A DNA stretch of 64,000 nt from Carposina sasakii (lineage: Eukaryota > Arthropoda > Insecta > Lepidoptera > Carposinidae), in the NCBI GenBank assembly GCA_014607495.2, contig CP053153.1, forward strand, positions 2,108,001-2,172,000. Direction: 5' to 3'. The translations under genes and the position numbers were made by a program. Each line of letters begins with the position of its first letter. Position 1 is the stretch's first letter. This document shows, piece by piece, positions 1 through 12,400 of the stretch. The notes beneath the pieces were generated by a model. It saw only the letters and a list, made by a program, of their open reading frames with translations. It was not told the origin of the DNA and did not search any database.

Positions 1-1383
1 ACCTGGATTTGATTTTGTAATTGATAAATATATATTTACTAACGTAATATATAGCTTTAACTGTAATACTAGCGGCCGCCCGCTACTTCGTTCGCATGAA
101 CGTTGCAGCTTATGTCTTATTCTAATCTAAAAGTAATATACTTAACTCTTAACTCGTTTCATCAATTCGCGGCATTTCACGTCAGGCCGTGGCATCCTCT
201 TGAAAGCCCAGCAACTCTGTCATCATCCAGTTTTGCTTCGAACTCAACCCTGTCCATATTTTCAAGTATCTTAACCGTCATAATTCCTCCACACCAAGTA
301 TCCCAAACGTCACGTGGAATGAAACGACTTGGCAAGTCATGCTGCGTTATCCCGTGACATGTAGTGTCATGCTGCTTGTTATATTGAAATAAATATTCAT
401 GAATTCTAAACTCATTGAATTATGATAAAAAAGAAATTGATAAGTAATAAAATACTTTGCACCCCGTCGGCACAATCATTTACATCGTATTTCTTTACGA
501 GCAACCTGAGTGACATACTCGTAACATCAGCTACTGAGTTTATTTCATACATAAATAGTATAAGGAAATTTTTTGTCAACAGAAACTATTAACCTAATTC
601 AAAGTCTAAAGTTCACATCTTTTATGGTATATATTTGCCAAAATGACGTATAAAAATTAGCAATCTCGTTAGCATATCTCACATACAAGGATTTGGAAAA
701 TCGCTAGTTTCATAAGGCATAGTCTCAGTAATACTAATAATATAAACAAACATATCATCATATATTAGTTGCGTAATCGTGCGTGTCAGTGACATCGTTG
801 TAATTAGTATACCGCATAAGGAGAACGGATCTTGACTAGACTTTGACCCGTGTCCCGAATCTTACGTTCCTCGACTTATAGGCATGGTTTGTCCATACAA
901 AATATCCAAACATGTAGGACACCGAAATGAGGTAGTAAATAATGTATAAATAAAACCGTATAATAAAAACGAAATAGCCCAATTTTCGAACTGTCGACAC
1001 CAAACAGCACTTAAGCGCTTGCTTAGGTATTAAGTGCCAGCGATTTTATTTTAAGTTATTTGTATAAGTCAAGACATATAAATCGATAGACATAAAATAA
1101 TGTCGAGGGATGTAATAATTCTGTCCTAAGTCCTATCCCAAAAATTTAGAGTTACGTCTAATTATCATTACGATCATTGTTTTATAATGAATATATAATA
1201 TAGTTTCTTAATAATTAATTATTAAATTACAATTCATCACTTTAATCAGCTGCTCCATAACAATTCAACGTGGATCTACTTAGACTTAGCGTGCCTTATA
1301 CAAGTGATCTTTAGAATCTTCGTCGCCTGTTTATAGGTTATTAGGTTGTCTATCTTTAATCTTCAATTCACACTGAATTTACA
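1..1383. other. AT-rich non-coding sequence
   Basis: No supported gene. A fragment at about 68-100 (ACTAGCGGCCGCCCGCTACT) belongs to the RTE-like tail family also seen near 6035, 6285, 34070, 62695 and 63620. Confidence 0.6.
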
Positions 1384-1671
1384 TACTGGGTGTATAAAGA
1401 CAACTTTGTTCTTTTAATACCTCGTATTCTTTGCAACAAAACGATATTTTTTTTTCTATAGAAGCACCCCTGGGAAAGCACGGGTTTCCAAGATATTGAG
1501 GTCCAAAGTACTTTGAGCATCAAACGAATACATTGCTTGCAATAAGATGACAGTATTTTTCATAATTTTTTTGTCGTTTCCCAGGGTTGGTTCCATAGAA
1601 GAAAATGATCGTAACCTCACAAAGAATATGAGGTATTAAAAAAACATCGTTGTCTTTTTACCGCCTGTATA
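1384..1671. repeat. Palindromic MITE
   Basis: Both halves share TTAATACCTC-TATTCTTTG and TTCTAT-GAA-CACC/ACCC blocks as inverted arms of about 80 bp. The outer ends read GTATAAAGACAAC and (inverted) GTAAAAAGACAAC. The inner TTTCCAAGATATTGAGGTCC resembles the MITE at 22402. Confidence 0.6.
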
Positions 1672-1734
1672 CACACATACACACAAGGCTATGTTCCAAA
1701 AATGAGGTAGCCAGAACAACAGGATCTCGAATAA

Positions 1735-1905
1735 CATCCTACAGTCACGCTGAGCATTGCGGGGCCAGATGTAAAAGATCAGTGATGAGTTGCTAGCACA
1801 GAACCTTAAAGGACCTTGGTCCGGAATTCCTTAGTCGACTCTTACGACATGCACGGAAGGAGATACAGCTGATGTATTCTAGTGAAGCCCCGCATCAGCA
1901 AAGGT
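1735..1905 (-). repeat. SINE-like repeat A, copy
   Basis: Carries the block TAGTCGACTCTTACGACATG followed by GGAAGGAGATACAGCTGATG, found also at 2769, 5110, 27160 (opposite strand), 32630 and 60290. A short dispersed repeat; orientation assignment is uncertain. Confidence 0.65.
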
Positions 1906-2768
1906 CTTGTTTGTTAAACTATTGCGAGTTTTTTTCTACTATACTTCGAAGTGAATATTTCGAGTGCAATTGACCGCAAGCCCAGAAAGTATAATTGTGA
2001 CAGCTTAGTTACTAGACAATAGATCAATCAATGCTAAAACTTTTTACCAATACTTCATAGAAATGTGAATTATTAATGTAAAAACCTAATTATTCCAACT
2101 TCAATGTTCTTTCTACATCATATACCAATCACATAAACATAGTAACGAATTCTGATACTTTTCAAGTAAGTCTAAGGTAGATTTTGCAAGAGCAACTATA
2201 TCCATAGTGTTTCTTTTAAGTTTTGTGCCAATATTTCCTTTATCCGTGAGAAAGTGTGAATGCAGCGTTAAATATTTTGCATGTTAACATTTCAGTTGTT
2301 TTATTTGTTAGATTTTCTTAGAGAAAATACATACATTCTGTAGGATCATAGAAGAGATCCCACTATCCCAAAATCTATCAGAAGGTTGAAGGTTCGTGGA
2401 GGATAAAGGACCTGGTGTGGCCCAAATGAATGTTCTGAATTATTTCATTTCATTAGTTGTCTTGTTTATATGTAGCCCTTTTATAAGCCGAACTTAGTGT
2501 TATATAATAATATAGCATAATTATATTCTGTCTTACTCTGAAAGGGTAGTACGTCCCTTTCTTGACGGTTTTTAGTGATGATAAGATCATCCATTGAAAC
2601 TCTACCTATACTCGTAGAAGTGACAATACTCCTAAGATTTGCACATGCTTCGTAAGCCGAATTCTGAGCTTATGCCGCTTTACAATATAAATTATACTTT
2701 GTTTCAATTCTGTATTTCTCTGCTCATTGAATATTATATTACAAACATACAAATATCATTGGGGAGAA
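1906..2768. other. Non-coding sequence
   Basis: AT-rich; short stretches near 2340-2440 and 2520-2680 look like eroded repeats, but I cannot assign them. Confidence 0.4.
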
Positions 2769-2935
2769 CCCACAGCTACGTGTAGCATGGCGACAGATGT
2801 TAAAGACCAGTGACAAGTTGCCAGCTTATCGTCCTAGAGAATACACGAATTGCTTAGTCGACTCTTACGACATGCACAGAAGGAGATGCAGCTGATGTAT
2901 TCTAGTAACGCCCCTCATCGGATCATTATATATTA
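2769..2935 (-). repeat. SINE-like repeat A, copy
   Basis: AGTGACAAGTTGCCAGCTTA, then TAGTCGACTCTTACGACATG and AGATGCAGCTGATGTATTCT: the same family as 1735-1905. Confidence 0.65.
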
Positions 2936-3090
2936 TGTTGTGAATAAACCAATTTGAATTTAATATCTCTCCTAAAGAAAATTTGGCATTACATACATAC
3001 AAGCAAGCCACTTCCATTAGTAGAGTTTCAACATCTAAAGGAACGAAAGTACTTGGACGAAATTTCGTTGTCTTTTTTCAACATAATACC

Positions 3091-3362
3091 TATATACAGG
3101 ATGTAACAGAACGGGTATCTTAAACGAAAAGCTGTATAAATAGCCCACTATAGAGAACCTATTTCCAAAATTTGAGACTCGAAATCATATTTTTATTTTC
3201 GAAGATTGTATGAAAATTCCTGAGATATTTAAAAATTCTCCATACTATCGGGAAAAATAAACATGTGATTTCGGATCTCAAATTTTGTGGATAGGTTCTC
3301 TATAGTGGGCTATTTACATAGCTTTTCGCTTAACATACCCTTTTTGTTACACCCTGTATATA
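3091..3362. repeat. Palindromic MITE with about 100-bp arms
   Basis: Ends TATACAGGATGTAACA and TGTTACACCCTGTATA. The arms continue inward with AATAGCCCACTATAGAGAAC against its reverse complement and CAAAATTTGAGA. Fragments of the same family are at 13715-13840 and 16495-16605. Confidence 0.8.
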
Positions 3363-4340
3363 ATACCCTGGGACTTAAATAATAAAACGTGTCCAGATTA
3401 ATCGTATTCTTTGTTTGTCCACAATTATTTGAACAACAAAACTTCTTTTGTCTTGATCTCTGTTAAGATAAGACCCGTGCTTGAACACTAAATTACTATC
3501 TAGGTCACTTCGAGGTTTTGCTTTTAGCATTGTTATTTACAATTAAATGCAGAAGAATGTGTTTTCAAGATATAAGGAAGGCTTTGTGCTTGATGTACTT
3601 ATGTACTTACTTATATAAATAACGTGAAAACGTTTTCATTAATATACATTATACTGGCTCTTGCTCGTAGTTCCGTCCGCGTAGACTACAGAATACCTTA
3701 TGTCCTTCTCTTCGCATAAACCTATATAATATTAGTTGGGATGTACCTATGTAAATGAAGCTATTGTACTCTTCATTTAATTTGAATTACTCGCGTAGAC
3801 GTTTTACATCAAAATATTATATCATCTATGTTGGCAGTTTGCATGACCTATGTCTTTGCTAGAAATCCAAAATGGTGACTGACCTTTTTTACAGTAAAAC
3901 ATTAACGTGGATTTTAAAGGAAACAATTTCATATTTTTTGAAACAATATCTTTTAATGTTGTTTCTCTTTACAGGTTAGTGATTAATAAATAACTTAGTA
4001 CATAAGTGTATAAATCTTTGATAAAAATAACCTCTGTAAAATGGTTGTAAAATTCATAGAATAAATTTCTCTTTACAGAGCAACAACTAAACTTTTTGTT
4101 TTAATAAATTACATTATTACAAAACAACAATTACCGGAAGACTGGAGTAGAAAGCTTCAATGTGGTATGTACGTTCCTTGGGGTATGTAGTGGACAAGAA
4201 AGTATTTCCCAAAATTCCCATAGATCCGAAAAGTATATGCGGACGAAATTGTGGACGGCCGCTAGTTAAATATAAAAACCGTGCCAGACAGGCAACGCAT
4301 AGCCAAAACTACCAGGCGTAGAAAGCCGAAATTTGACATG
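3363..4340. other. Non-coding sequence with an RTE-like tail fragment
   Basis: A degenerate tail fragment at about 3655-3755 (TCCGTCCGCGTAGACTAC). Otherwise AT-rich with no coding signal. Confidence 0.5.
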
Positions 4341-4520
4341 TAACATCACTCCCTAATACCTATGAAATACTTACTAATGCACGCCTGTGACTCTGTCTGC
4401 AAAGGCTACAAAAAGAACGAAGAAAATTTCTGGAAAATTTGTCCGTTGAATGTGTTCAGTAGTTTTGGCATGAAAACCGAACAGTCAGACATACATAGTT
4501 ACTTTCGCATTAACAATAAT
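4341..4520. repeat. RTE-like LINE tail fragment
   Basis: CTCTGTCTGCAAAGGCTAC ... CAGTCAGACATACATAGTTAC: the weakly conserved 3' tail style seen at 34070 and 63430. Confidence 0.4.
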
Positions 4521-4920
4521 TAGTACCCAAGGATTCCAGATGGAAACAGGACAAAATAGGACAAATAAAGTCCACGCGGACCGAAGCTGTAGGCAGATGC
4601 TTATAAATAAAATAACATAAAAAACCAATTGCATTCCTATGATAAGGACCCTGGGTATAAGGCACGTAAAACGAATATTTCCACAACATACAAACACCCT
4701 TGGAATATTGAATGAAACTAGTTTTTATTGATTATCTTTTATATCTACACCTAAACTGAAACAGGGTTCAAGATCGGCGTAGGCTGCACTTTTTACTACC
4801 CATTAAAAGTTATGTACACGTATGTTTATGCTAGAGTAAAGTACCTACGAATGCTTACTTGAAAAAGAAGTATATGACAATATGACATATACATATATAT
4901 ATATAAAGTCCAGATCTTAA

Positions 4921-5042
4921 AACCGAACTTGTACATCTCAACTATACCCTCAAAATTGGTCACAAATCGCATCATGTGGTTATATCGGCCCTTGGTGCTC
5001 TGCCTACCCCGTAAGGGATAAAGGCGTGATTATATGTATATG
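4921..5042 (+). repeat. SINE-like repeat B, copy
   Basis: ACATCTCAACTATACCCTCA then GGTGCTCTGCCTACCCCGTA AGGGATAAAGGCGTGATTAT. The same block is at 38935-39050 and, inverted, at 23565-23620 and 23863-23960. Confidence 0.7.
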
Positions 5043-5109
5043 AAAGTAGTTATTGAAGCTATAATGAGACATACATACATATACACAGGATAGACAAGAT
5101 CATAAAATA

Positions 5110-5215
5110 AATCCTACAGTTACGTGTATGATAAGTGACAAGTTGCTTGAGAGAAGGCATCTTAGTTCCCAACTTAACTCTTACGACATGCGCGGAAGAA
5201 GACGCAACTAACGTA
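5110..5215 (-). repeat. SINE-like repeat A, fragment
   Basis: AAGTGACAAGTTGCTTGAGAG and CTTACGACATGCGCGGAAGA, eroded relative to the other copies. Confidence 0.5.
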
Positions 5216-5301
5216 CGAGCAAAGAATGAAATAAACAGAATTTTTACAATACAGAGCTTGATTACTAGCCCGTCCAATGTTTCTTATGATTATTTAGAAC
5301 T

Positions 5302-5603
5302 GCACGCGTATGATAAATTTGGTGAGAGCGAGATTATTCACTTTTAAACGTCAAATCCACAGAGCTAAGTAATAACTAGACAAGGCAAGTGTTTCTACTT
5401 GGTGTGTAAAAAGGGATTGCAAACCACTTCTATCAGCCCTAATTCACTCAGTCCTGGCTTGAGAACGAGTGTCTATTCTAATTCCAGTTTATTTTTTACA
5501 TGCAAAGTACACACACTTAGTTTATCTAGTTATTAATAGCTCTGTGAATTTGACGTTTAATAGTGAGACATCTCGCTCTCACCAAATTTATCATACGGGT
5601 GCT
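5302..5603. repeat. MITE with about 75-bp inverted repeats, intact copy
   Basis: Termini CGTATGATAAATTTGGTGAG and the reverse complement ending TTATCATACGGGTGC. The arms also share AAACGTCAAAT-CACAGAGCT. The interior has CTTGGTGTGTAAAAAGGGAT. The related split copy is at 28131/32623. Confidence 0.75.
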
Positions 5604-5817
5604 GGAGTAGGTAAGGCTAATATTAAATTGATTCTTATAAGATTTCCGACACACAAAATTAAGGTATCTATTAATTATATAACAACGGCGTGATTAATCA
5701 GCAAAAGCAGTAGAATTTATTAATTAAGTACATACCTTTTCTATGACTCATAGTAGTGTGAAGGAACCAATATTAATTTATGCTCGTGTTATTATTTGAA
5801 ATGCACAAATTAAATCT

Positions 5818-6500
5818 ATACTAATATTATAAAGCTGAATAGTTTGTTTGTTTGAACGCGCTAATCTCAAGAACTACTAATTCGATTTGAAAAATTATTT
5901 CAGTGTTAGATAGCCCATTTATCATTGGCGGCCTTAGTTTAGAATAAAAAGCAAAGAGCTTCAGCTTTACCCACATTTGAGAGAAGATAAGGATACATTT
6001 TTGATTCTACTCACTACCTACTAACATGTTATACTAGCGGACGCCCGCGACTTCCTTCGTATAAACTTAAGAATCCCGTTTATTCCTGTTCTTGTGGGAA
6101 TTTCGGGAATAAAAATAGCCTTGCTTATTCCTTATTACATCCGCTATTATTTTGGTAAATACAATAATGTACATACATTTCTCCTGTACCTGTGTAATTT
6201 ATGTGTATATTTTTAATTTGTGTGCAATAAAGTAAATGTACATCCATATTAAAATTTAATTTAATTAAAAGCAGTTATTTTAATACTAGTGGACGCCCGC
6301 GACTCAATTCGACTAAATGTCGAAATTATCCGGAATAAAAACATTTTCCCGGGATAAAAAGTCACCTGTCACAATATATTACTGAAAACTGCATCGAAAT
6401 CGGTTCAGCCGTTTCTGAGATTAGCGTGCACAAACGCACAGACAAACTGACAAACAGACAAAAATTTCATAAATCATTCTTTTGGGTACTATTGCGTTGA
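5818..6500. repeat. Three repeat fragments in series
   Basis: 5818-5935: TACTAATATTATAAAGCTGA ... CGCGCTAATCTCA, a very common lepidopteran interspersed motif. 6033-6125 and 6285-6480: ACTAG(C/T)GGACGCCCGCGACT tails with TTATCCGG(A/G)ATAAAA and a GAAATCGGTTCAGCCGTTTC block, RTE-like LINE 3' ends. Confidence 0.55.
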
Positions 6501-7254
6501 TAAAGGTCTCCTATAATATTTTTTTTTTTCATATATCTTCCATGTACAGACAGCGATCCGTAACATTTTTATTATATGTATAGAAGATAGATTACAGACA
6601 CTTAAATTTTATTATTCTGTTTAGAGTATAGGTAGATGTGAAATTTTTTCAGAATGTAATTATATTTGGCTGTTTGTAAGCTATCAAAAAGATTTTGATG
6701 GAACTTGGTAGCAATAGATAAATCAGAAGTTAGGATATCGCTCAAAACTTTGTTTGCATCCTGTTCTGATGCAAAGCTTCACTGGAATACATCAGCACTT
6801 CAACAGCATCTTCATTGGATGACGTCAAAGTCCATTGAAGAATTAATGATGGGTTGTACAGAATCCGATGACAAGTTTGTAACTGATCTTTTACATCTGA
6901 CCCTGCTTTGCTATACGTAGATTCAGGGTCTCCTTCGTGATGTTGAAGTTTTGGCTACCCCATTTATGGAAACCAAAGACAATTATAGTCTTTGATGGAA
7001 ACACAACTATACACATGTACGTATAAATAACGCACAGGCTATAATTAATGACGTCGCGAGTGAAGTGGCGGGCAGCAGCTTATACTGTATGGGTATGTAT
7101 AGTCTAATAAATCTAGGTATGTCGAAAAAAGTGTTCAAAAATAAATAACACGACCATATTTCATATCTTCTAAATTATAACACATGCATACAAAATCAAT
7201 TAAGGCACAACATTAAAAAAGGACTTTACTAAGCACAGCCGAAATAATTAAATT
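6501..7254. other. Non-coding sequence
   Basis: A 71-codon ORF at 6705-6920 is not recognised and has no supporting splice or promoter signal; I treat it as chance. Otherwise nothing is seen. Confidence 0.4.
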
Positions 7255-8830
7255 AATTAGCATTTACTCTGAAACAATTATTCCAATTCGTGCTAAAGGC
7301 GAATGCAATTTGCAGTCATTGTCATTAAGCCGCCTCCAAATTGCATAATCCCGTTTAGCCTAATTTACCTTTGAGCGAAATTGTAAACTCAATGTCAGTT
7401 CCCGATCTAGTTTCAAACCAGTGTGGTAGTCGTTCTTTACTCGCGAAGTTGTAATAGTTGAGTGGATACAGTGTGTTTTGTATTTCGTAGGTTTGTTGAA
7501 TTATTTTATTTAGTTTATTTACTTGTCTGCATGAACCTGTATTTACACGTATAAGACTTCTTCTTATCATGTGTCTATTTACGTTGTTTAGCACCTACGA
7601 CACAAAACCTTAGGGATATCAGTGTGGGACTAGGTCAATGTAGCTACCTTAATTTGTATTAAATCTTACTTTAAAAAGTTACGTAGCGTGTAGACCATAT
7701 CTTATGGTGAAATTTGGAAGAATAGGGACCTTATACTGGGTACAATTAGAGTGTTTATATGTTTGAATAATTAGTTATCTTCATCCAAAAGTTCAGTCCC
7801 AAGCACAGTCAGTACCTCACATTTTGTAGTCAATCTTGATAAATCAAGCTCTCTATATTAAGATAATTATAAAAATTATACTCGTAGTTACACAACGTAC
7901 TGTTGAATCTTGAACATCAGAGAATCTTTTCAAACTTTCTGGGACTCTATATATTTTTGGGGAATCAAAGATTGAATCACTTCAATGACAATCTTAAAAT
8001 GAACTGTTAATCATCGCCATAATATCAATTAATGTAATTAGCTTAAAAATTATCATTGTAATTAACTAATTCGTGTCTCCAAATTGCATAATCCCTTTTA
8101 GCCTAATTTACCTTTGAGCGAAATTGTAAACTCAATGTCAGTTCCCGATCTAGTTTCAAACCAGTGCGGTTGTCGTCCTTTACTCACGAAGTTGTTGTGG
8201 TAGTAATAGTAGTAGTAATAGTTATAGTAATAGTAGTAGTAATAGTCATAGTTGTAGTAATAGTAGTAGTAATAGTAGTAGTAATAGTTGAGTGGATACT
8301 GTGTGTGTTTTGTATCTCGTAGGTTTGTTGAGTATTTTATTTAATTTCTTTACTCGTAAGTTATTTCGGTATTTACTCACTAGTCTGCATGAACTTGTAT
8401 TTAATCTATAGTTTGCACGTATATGTATTAACCTTCTTATTCTCATAATATGTCCAAATCGTCGCAAAATTTACTCTCCATGCTACCCATAGTTGAGAAA
8501 GCAAATATTGAATCAGTCTAGTGACAATCTCAAAATGAATTTCTAATCATCGCATTATTAATTATTGTAATTAGCTATAAAACGATTATAGTTATTAATT
8601 AATTTGTGCCTCCGAATTGCATAATCCCGTTTAGCCTAATTTACCTTGAGCAAAATTGTAAACCCACTGTCAGTTCCCGATCTAAGTTCAAACCAGTGCG
8701 GTTGTCATCCTTTCCTCGCGAAGTTGCAATAGTGCTTCATTTCGTAGGTTTGTTGGTTTATTTCAATTTATTTTTTAGTTTATTTATTTATTTACTACTT
8801 GTAGGAACTTAAGTCTGTGTGAGTTTTATC
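7255..8830. repeat. Three direct tandem copies of a 350-700-bp segment
   Basis: The block CTCCAAATTGCATAATCCC-TTTAGCCTAATTTACC ... TCAGTTCCCGATCTAGTTTC ... TTTCGTAGGTTTGTTG recurs at about 7335-7580, 8075-8460 and 8610-8800. The 8075 and 8610 copies are each preceded by a shared GACAATCT-AAAATGAA upstream block (at 7987 and 8521). Copy 2 contains the trinucleotide expansion at 8193-8290. Confidence 0.75.
8193..8290. repeat. (GTA/ATA)n microsatellite
   Basis: Imperfect GTAGTAGTAATAGTAGTAGT array, inside tandem copy 2. Confidence 0.85.
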
Positions 8831-8941
8831 GTTACCCATCGTATGTGCATTAGCAATTTTATGTATCTATATTAACTTTTCTTTGTAACTTGTGTATAGA
8901 ATGTAATGCAATTATTGCCTACACAATATATAGGTACATTA

Positions 8942-9020
8942 TATAACAATAATAATAATTCTTTATTGCATAAAATATGGTACATAAGGTATTACAGAGT
9001 TCAGTGTTTCACATATTTAG
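8942..9020 (-). repeat. LINE-like 3' tail
   Basis: The minus strand ends GCAATAAAGAATTATTATTA, a poly(A) signal followed by an ATT repeat. Confidence 0.45.
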
Positions 9021-9147
9021 CTGTCGAACACCATGCAAAATAAACTAAGCTAAGTTTAGTAGTAGTTTAGTTTAACAGCAATATATCTACATGTCAAATT
9101 AAACTATCTAAAGCTGAGATGTGTTTTCTAAATAATTAGAATGTCGC

Positions 9148-9289
9148 AGTGGGTTGCCATGAATTCAAAAAAGGATTCTATTGTTTTTATACGAGATATC
9201 GTTCTAAAGGTAGGTATATGCTTATATCTATCCGTATTGCACTTCCACAATGGAAAAAATCTATTTTAAGAATTCATGGCATCCACACT
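9148..9289. repeat. Short MITE just upstream of elongase gene 1 exon
   Basis: Inverted ends AGTGGGTTGCCATGAATTC and GAATTCATGGCATCCACACT, about 20 bp each, 142 bp overall. It lies 68 bp before the ATG exon, inside an upstream intron. Confidence 0.6.
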
Positions 9290-9356
9290 AAACTACGATC
9301 GCTATAGCTGGAGGCTATCCACATAATTGAATAAAACTATTTTGTTTCTATTTCAG

Positions 9357-9428
9357 GAGGGCCAGTTAAAACAGACTTCAACATGTCTTTCGTGGACTCC
9401 TACAGGAAGTTTATGGAGCGGAACAGTG
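9357..9428 (+). CDS. Elongase gene 1, exon with start codon
   Basis: A pyrimidine-rich acceptor ends at 9356. The ATG is at 9383-9385, in a cAACATGT context. It encodes 15 residues and the first base of codon 16, ending at a GTAAGT donor (9429). The first 26 nt are 5' UTR, so at least one upstream non-coding exon exists that I cannot place. The short hydrophilic N-terminus matches the matching exon of gene 2 in position and phase (phase 1) but is 15 nt shorter. Confidence 0.8.
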
Positions 9429-12400
9429 GTAAGTTTATTGTATTATTTGAATATCTTATAATAACATTAACCTTATTTATTAAGCAAGGTTGAGACTTCA
9501 GGTAGTCAAATGCTACCTATTTTAGGTCTCATCTTAGCTTAAACAGTGACAGTTATAGTCACTTGTTAGACAAATAATCCTTGTAGGTGCTGGCTATTAA
9601 ATTATATTGTCGCATTAAAAATCTCTAAGAAATAAACACTAGCTCAATAATAGCTATACCTTTACAGGGTATAACAATTCAAAATTTTTACCATCATCTA
9701 TTTTATTTGATGCCAAAACTGCAAAACTCGGGATCAAACCTAACAATTTACACCATACCAGCACACCACCATGTCACATTACCAAACTCGGAACCACAGA
9801 ACTATTAAGTCGGAACAATAGACAATGAATGCATTTAACTTAATTTGCTGAGATTTTTAATTTCTCAACGTGTAAAAAATGTCATTAATGCAAGTGAACT
9901 GTGGTGGCGACATCGAAAGACAATATCTTGTTTGGTCGAGAGCAGATATACTAAACTTATGCTAATTTTGGCCAGTTCGGACGATATCTTTTAACATAAA
10001 GTGGTGCTCTCTTGCGTACGTTATCAACATAACTATAATAATAATAAATCGTAGGTCTTTCAATAGATGGCGTTACGGGTTCTAAGTAAATTTTGACGAT
10101 CATTGATTGGTTACGCTATGTAAACTGCTAACCTAGAGGTTACCAGTTTGATTCGAGGTGAGGTCAGAATCTTCTAAATTTATTGTTTTGGTAACCAACT
10201 CACTCCATACTGGAAAACTTGATTAAAAAGAATAACTTTAAGTAAATAGAGTCTTATATCACCAAACTGCGTATTTTAATTTTAACTGTGACTGCATAAA
10301 AAATAAAAACGCCTATGAACAAAAAAAATCTGCAGTTTGTACTAGGTACTACAAAGTAGTTAGTAAACATGTTTTAAAGCCGGGGTAAATTTAAATATAA
10401 ATTATACGAATGTGGTATTTTTCCGAACGCATAATGTTGTTGTTGTTATATTTCTAGACTAGTTATCAAAGGTTTGATGGTGATAAAAAATGGTCATAAT
10501 AACATTTTCTTCAAAAAACCAAAATTACTACATCAAATATTAAACTTTTATACCATAATTAATTTATCTCCATATAATAAATGTTGAAATAAATTCACTA
10601 ATAAGAAAGATACTGCATATTATACTAACATTTTTCCTTCTTCTTCTTCTTCAGCCTAGTGCAGTTCACTGCTGAACCTCCCCCAGGGGTTTAATTTTTT
10701 TAATTAATAAAATTAAAAAATCTTTTGTGCGGTCTACTCGTACTCTCCTGCTTCGCGTACTGACTATGGTCAAAAATCCCTCCTATGGCAGTAGCCCTAT
10801 GCCATGTCCTGAGGGAGCCTACGTCCAGCAGTGAACTGCAATAGGCCGATATGTATGTATGTATATCAACCATTATAGTACTTACCAACTACCGTAAACG
10901 TTGGCATCGACCCTGACAATGGTAGGACGATGTATGACTCTTGCGGTGAAAGGAGGCTATTAAACTCTTACAACTTCGTCCCTTGGAAGGCTTATTTCAT
11001 TGCCACAATATAGATCACTAGTATTTTATTTTATCTCGTAATATGCAGATAATTTTTTTAAGATAAAAGTTTGACGCACCTATAAGATATAGACATATAT
11101 GTCTTCTTATTCCATCTTATTCCTCTATGTATGACATTAGCACTCTATAAAGTGCTAATGTCATACTAACAGTTTCAATGCACCATTAGGCTTTTTGGAC
11201 TGGAATTGTGAGGCACCGAAAAGTCTAATAGTGCATCAAAACTGTTAGTATGACATTAGCACTCTATGTCTACATCTTATTCCTCTATGGTACAAGTTAA
11301 TTGACTTCTTTAAAGTATACATCGTAATGTGTAATCACGTCAAATGTGTGTTTACATCAACTTGGCATTGTTTACGCCAACCACACAAACTGAGATACAG
11401 TCCACCTTAAATACACAATACTTAAAATTCTCGGTATTTATGAAGCGACTACACGGAATTAGTAGATGAGCTAGTAAAATTGAAGGCTCGTCGTATGATC
11501 ACAAGGTCTGTGCATTGCAGTTATAGCGATCTCTGATTTATTTCATATAGTTAACTCATGTATTAAAATAAGTACTTATATTTATTACAAAACCAAGCAA
11601 AGCTAAGTTCACTGCTGCGTAAAGACTTTTTTTTTTCAATATTCCCATAGTATTTTCTCTTACTTACAGTATTTTATAATTGCTTTCTCTTGAGTCACTA
11701 ACCAACTTTTAGATTTTTTTGTATATAATCAGTTGCGGCGTCTTAGTTGTGTCTATCAATCTGCGTGCAAATTGCAGATTATTTATAGCTTGATTCTCAC
11801 AAACACTGACAAATATTACATATAAGCGGGATAAGGTGCAATGAGTTTACTCAGTTCGAAATTAAAACATAAATGTATCTAGTACTAGCACAAGAAAATT
11901 AGCGTACAAATTAAAAGGTCAGTCAGTACTGAAATTTCAGCTAGATTACTTGTTACTTGTAAACGCTCCTTTATTGCAATAGTAGAGATGATAGCGTTGT
12001 ATTTAGTAACTGTATTCAACCAACTTAAACATACCTTCCGGATCTACTTGTGAATGGATTATGGGAAGGCAAACTTTTATGACTTATTTGATTTGTAATA
12101 AATAATGACTGACGCAAATGTACCTAATTGTTTATAGTAGATCTGACGAAAAACTTCGCAAAGCTTTTTGTTCTACTTTAAAGTACCTACCAAATATAAT
12201 CCGCTAGAATATGGTTGATCGTTTCATCATTAAAACATTGTGTTGAGGGATTCAGCTTTGTTTACCGAGATTTGGCTAGTGTATAGCTAACGGGATGAAA
12301 AAATAACGTTGTCAAAAACGTCATTTAAAAGAGATGGTGAAATTCGTCATCCGAGTTAAGTGACCGATAGCTCAGTTGGTAGAGCGATGCACGGAATGCG

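Noticed and set aside
6705..6920. 71-codon ORF with a serine-rich start
   Set aside because: No domain, no neighbours, no conserved copy; chance is the simplest reading.
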